Assembly (NCBI GenBank): GCA_023434095.1 | Contig: JAEYTJ010000378.1 | Span: forward strand, 1-13,177 | Direction of reading: 5' to 3' | DNA length: 13,177 nucleotides | Source: Pseudomonadota bacterium | GTDB lineage: Bacteria > Pseudomonadota > Alphaproteobacteria > Rhizobiales > Xanthobacteraceae | In this document: in pieces, positions 12,297 through 13,177 of the stretch | Layout of the letters: each line of letters begins with the position of its first letter | Position numbering within the stretch: position 1 is the first letter of the stretch | Notes under the pieces: generated by a model | Databases searched by the model: none | What the model was told of the DNA's origin: nothing | The model's input: only the letters and a program-made list of their open reading frames with translations | Position numbers and translations under genes: made by a program

Positions 12297-12331
12297 GCGC
12301 CGGCGCCTTGAGCCGCCGGCGCATTTGTTTT
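12297..12331 (+). terminator. Second, stronger terminator-like hairpin after rpsM
   Basis: GCGCCGGCG (12297-12305) is perfectly complementary to CGCCGGCGC (12314-12322): nine G/C pairs with an eight-base loop, followed by ATTTGTTTT (12323-12331). The 5' arm also overlaps a self-complementary 12-base palindrome (12296-12307), which allows an alternative fold. Directly in tandem with the first hairpin, it gives a double terminator-like arrangement between rpsM and rpsK. No promoter was recognised between here and rpsK. Confidence 0.65.
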
Positions 12332-12383
12332 CTCCAATCCCGAGCGCCTGGAATGACGGGCGCGCCCGAAGGATCCGAAGTCT

Positions 12384-12773
12384 ATGGCCAAAGAAGCTGC
12401 CCGCATTAAGCGCCGTGAGCGCAAGAACATTGCCTCCGGCGTCGCGCATGTGAATGCGTCGTTCAACAACACCATGATCACCATCACCGATGCGCAGGGC
12501 AACACGATCGCCTGGTCCTCGGCGGGCGCCATGGGCTTCAAGGGTTCGCGCAAGTCGACGCCCTATGCGGCGCAGGTCGCCGCCGAGGATTGCGCCCGCA
12601 AGGCCGCCGATCACGGCATGCGTACCATCGAGGTCGAGGTCTCCGGTCCGGGCTCCGGCCGCGAGTCGGCGCTGCGTGCCTTCCAGGCGGCGGGCTTCAC
12701 CGTGACGTCGATCCGCGACGTGACGCCGATCCCGCACAATGGCTGCCGTCCGCGCAAGCGTCGGCGCGTCTGA
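12384..12773 (+). CDS. rpsK: 30S ribosomal protein S11
   Basis: Encodes 129 aa, as in E. coli. S11 is on the 30S platform, near the mRNA exit and the E site, and interacts with S6, S18 and the Shine-Dalgarno helix region. Visible features are NIASGVAHVNASFNNTMITI (about 15-34), SAGAMGFKGSRKSTPYAAQ (about 46-64) and the C-terminal TPIPHNGCRPRKRRRV, where Asn119-Gly120 is the pair converted to isoaspartate in E. coli S11. GAAGGA at 12368-12373 is ten bases before the ATG. In E. coli rpsD would come next; here it is missing and the next gene is rpoA after 123 bases. Confidence 0.98.
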   Translation: MAKEAARIKRRERKNIASGVAHVNASFNNTMITITDAQGNTIAWSSAGAMGFKGSRKSTPYAAQVAAEDCARKAADHGMRTIEVEVSGPGSGRESALRAFQAAGFTVTSIRDVTPIPHNGCRPRKRRRV

Positions 12774-12787
12774 CGCCTAATCATCCA

Positions 12788-12806
12788 GCGGCGCCTCGGG
12801 CGCCGC
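12788..12806 (+). promoter_or_regulatory. G/C hairpin after rpsK
   Basis: GCGGCGCC (12788-12795) pairs perfectly with GGCGCCGC (12799-12806); with realistic loop size this is seven or eight pairs. It starts 15 bases behind the rpsK stop. No T-run follows, so a rho-independent terminator is not supported. It may protect the 3' end of the upstream message or reduce read-through into rpoA; this is inference. Confidence 0.5.
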
Positions 12807-12825
12807 AGGGGCCGCTGCTTCCGGC

Positions 12826-12849
12826 CTTCCCCGCGCCGCTGAGGGGAAG
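12826..12849 (+). promoter_or_regulatory. Second inverted repeat before rpoA
   Basis: CTTCCCC (12826-12832) and GGGGAAG (12843-12849) form a perfect 7-bp stem with a ten-base loop, ending 35 bases before the rpoA Shine-Dalgarno AAGGG (12885-12889). No T-run follows. Together with the preceding hairpin it occupies most of the 123-base rpsK-rpoA spacer; no small gene and no clear promoter was seen there. Confidence 0.45.
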
Positions 12850-12896
12850 TCGCCGGGCAGGGAGTCCGGGGCACCGTCGAAACCAAGGGTGACGTC

Positions 12897-13177
12897 GTGA
12901 TTCAAAAGAACTGGCAAGAGCTGATCAAGCCCGAGAAGCTTGAAGTCTCGCTCGGCAGCGACCCGAAGCGTCTGGCGACCGTCGTCGCTGAGCCGCTCGA
13001 GCGCGGCTTCGGGCAGACGCTCGGCAATGCGCTGCGCCGCATCCTGCTGTCGTCGCTCCAGGGCGCGGCGGTGACGTCCGTGCATATCGACGGGGTGCTG
13101 CACGAGTTCTCGTCGATCCCGGGCGTGCGCGAGGATGTGACCGACATCGTCCTCAACATCAAGGACATCGCCATCAA
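12897..13177 (+). CDS. rpoA: RNA polymerase alpha subunit, N-terminal part
   Basis: The gene runs off the window; 93 codons of roughly 330-340 are present. The alpha subunit dimerises to start assembly of RNA polymerase, and its C-terminal domain (not seen here) contacts promoter DNA and activators. The visible part is the start of the N-terminal dimerisation domain, with EPLERGFGQTLGNALRRILL (about 32-51) and SVHIDGVLHEFSSIPGVRED (about 61-80), including the conserved arginine pair used for contact with the beta subunit. The start is GTG at 12897, supported by AAGGG (12885-12889) seven bases upstream and by the typical MIQKNWQELIKP N-terminus. Products preceding it are ribosomal, as usual for the alpha operon. 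Confidence 0.97.
   Translation, partial: MIQKNWQELIKPEKLEVSLGSDPKRLATVVAEPLERGFGQTLGNALRRILLSSLQGAAVTSVHIDGVLHEFSSIPGVREDVTDIVLNIKDIAI

Noticed and set aside
11793..12737. Antisense reading frame of about 314 codons opposite the rpsM leader, rpsM and rpsK
   Set aside because: It runs through the structured leader, the tandem hairpins and two r-protein genes; composition is shadow-like. No support as a gene.
1..13177. Search for a novel accessory or defence system, mobile element or CRISPR array
   Set aside because: Every coding region is a recognised core gene in conserved order, with no transposase, integrase, direct-repeat array or foreign cargo. The novelty potential is confined to the spacers.

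Overview
This window is a stretch of core ribosomal-protein operon DNA from an alphaproteobacterium, most likely in the Rhizobiales/Hyphomicrobiales. The gene order runs from the end of tuf through S10, spc and alpha-operon genes into rpoA, all on the + strand. Four points support the lineage: adk sits directly behind secY, rpsD is absent between rpsK and rpoA, the DNA is GC-rich with strong G/C at third codon positions, and one promoter fits the rhizobial CTTGAC-N17-CTATAT pattern with a single mismatch. Genus is not assigned. No mobile element, CRISPR array, tRNA, rRNA or foreign gene was seen.

Layout: (1) 1-143 is the C-terminal end of EF-Tu, followed by a terminator-like hairpin (158-187) and a leader hairpin before rpsJ. 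(2) 241-5409 is the S10 block: rpsJ, rplC, rplD, rplW, rplB, rpsS, rplV, rpsC, rplP, rpmC, rpsQ. (3) A hairpin plus T-run (5434-5464) lies at the S10/spc junction. (4) 5483-11132 is the spc block: rplN, rplX, rplE, rpsN, rpsH, rplF, rplR, rpsE, rpmD, rplO, secY. adk overlaps secY by 4 nt. (5) 11714-11900 holds a promoter and a structured leader. (6) 11901 onward is the alpha block: rpsM, two tandem terminator-like hairpins, rpsK, two more hairpins, then rpoA, which is cut by the window edge.

The genes form one coordinated expression unit for ribosome assembly, with the membrane translocon channel (secY), adenylate kinase and the RNA polymerase alpha subunit alongside. Several gene pairs overlap by 1, 4 or 8 nt, which suggests translational coupling. 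All coding genes look intact and ordinary. The less ordinary signal is in the spacers: a candidate alpha-operon promoter, a leader with four successive inverted repeats ending next to the rpsM ribosome-binding site, and hairpins at tuf/rpsJ, rpsQ/rplN, rplO/secY, rpsM/rpsK and rpsK/rpoA. These could tune the ratios of products within the cluster. I see no undescribed multi-gene system; the leader before rpsM is the best candidate for something not yet described.
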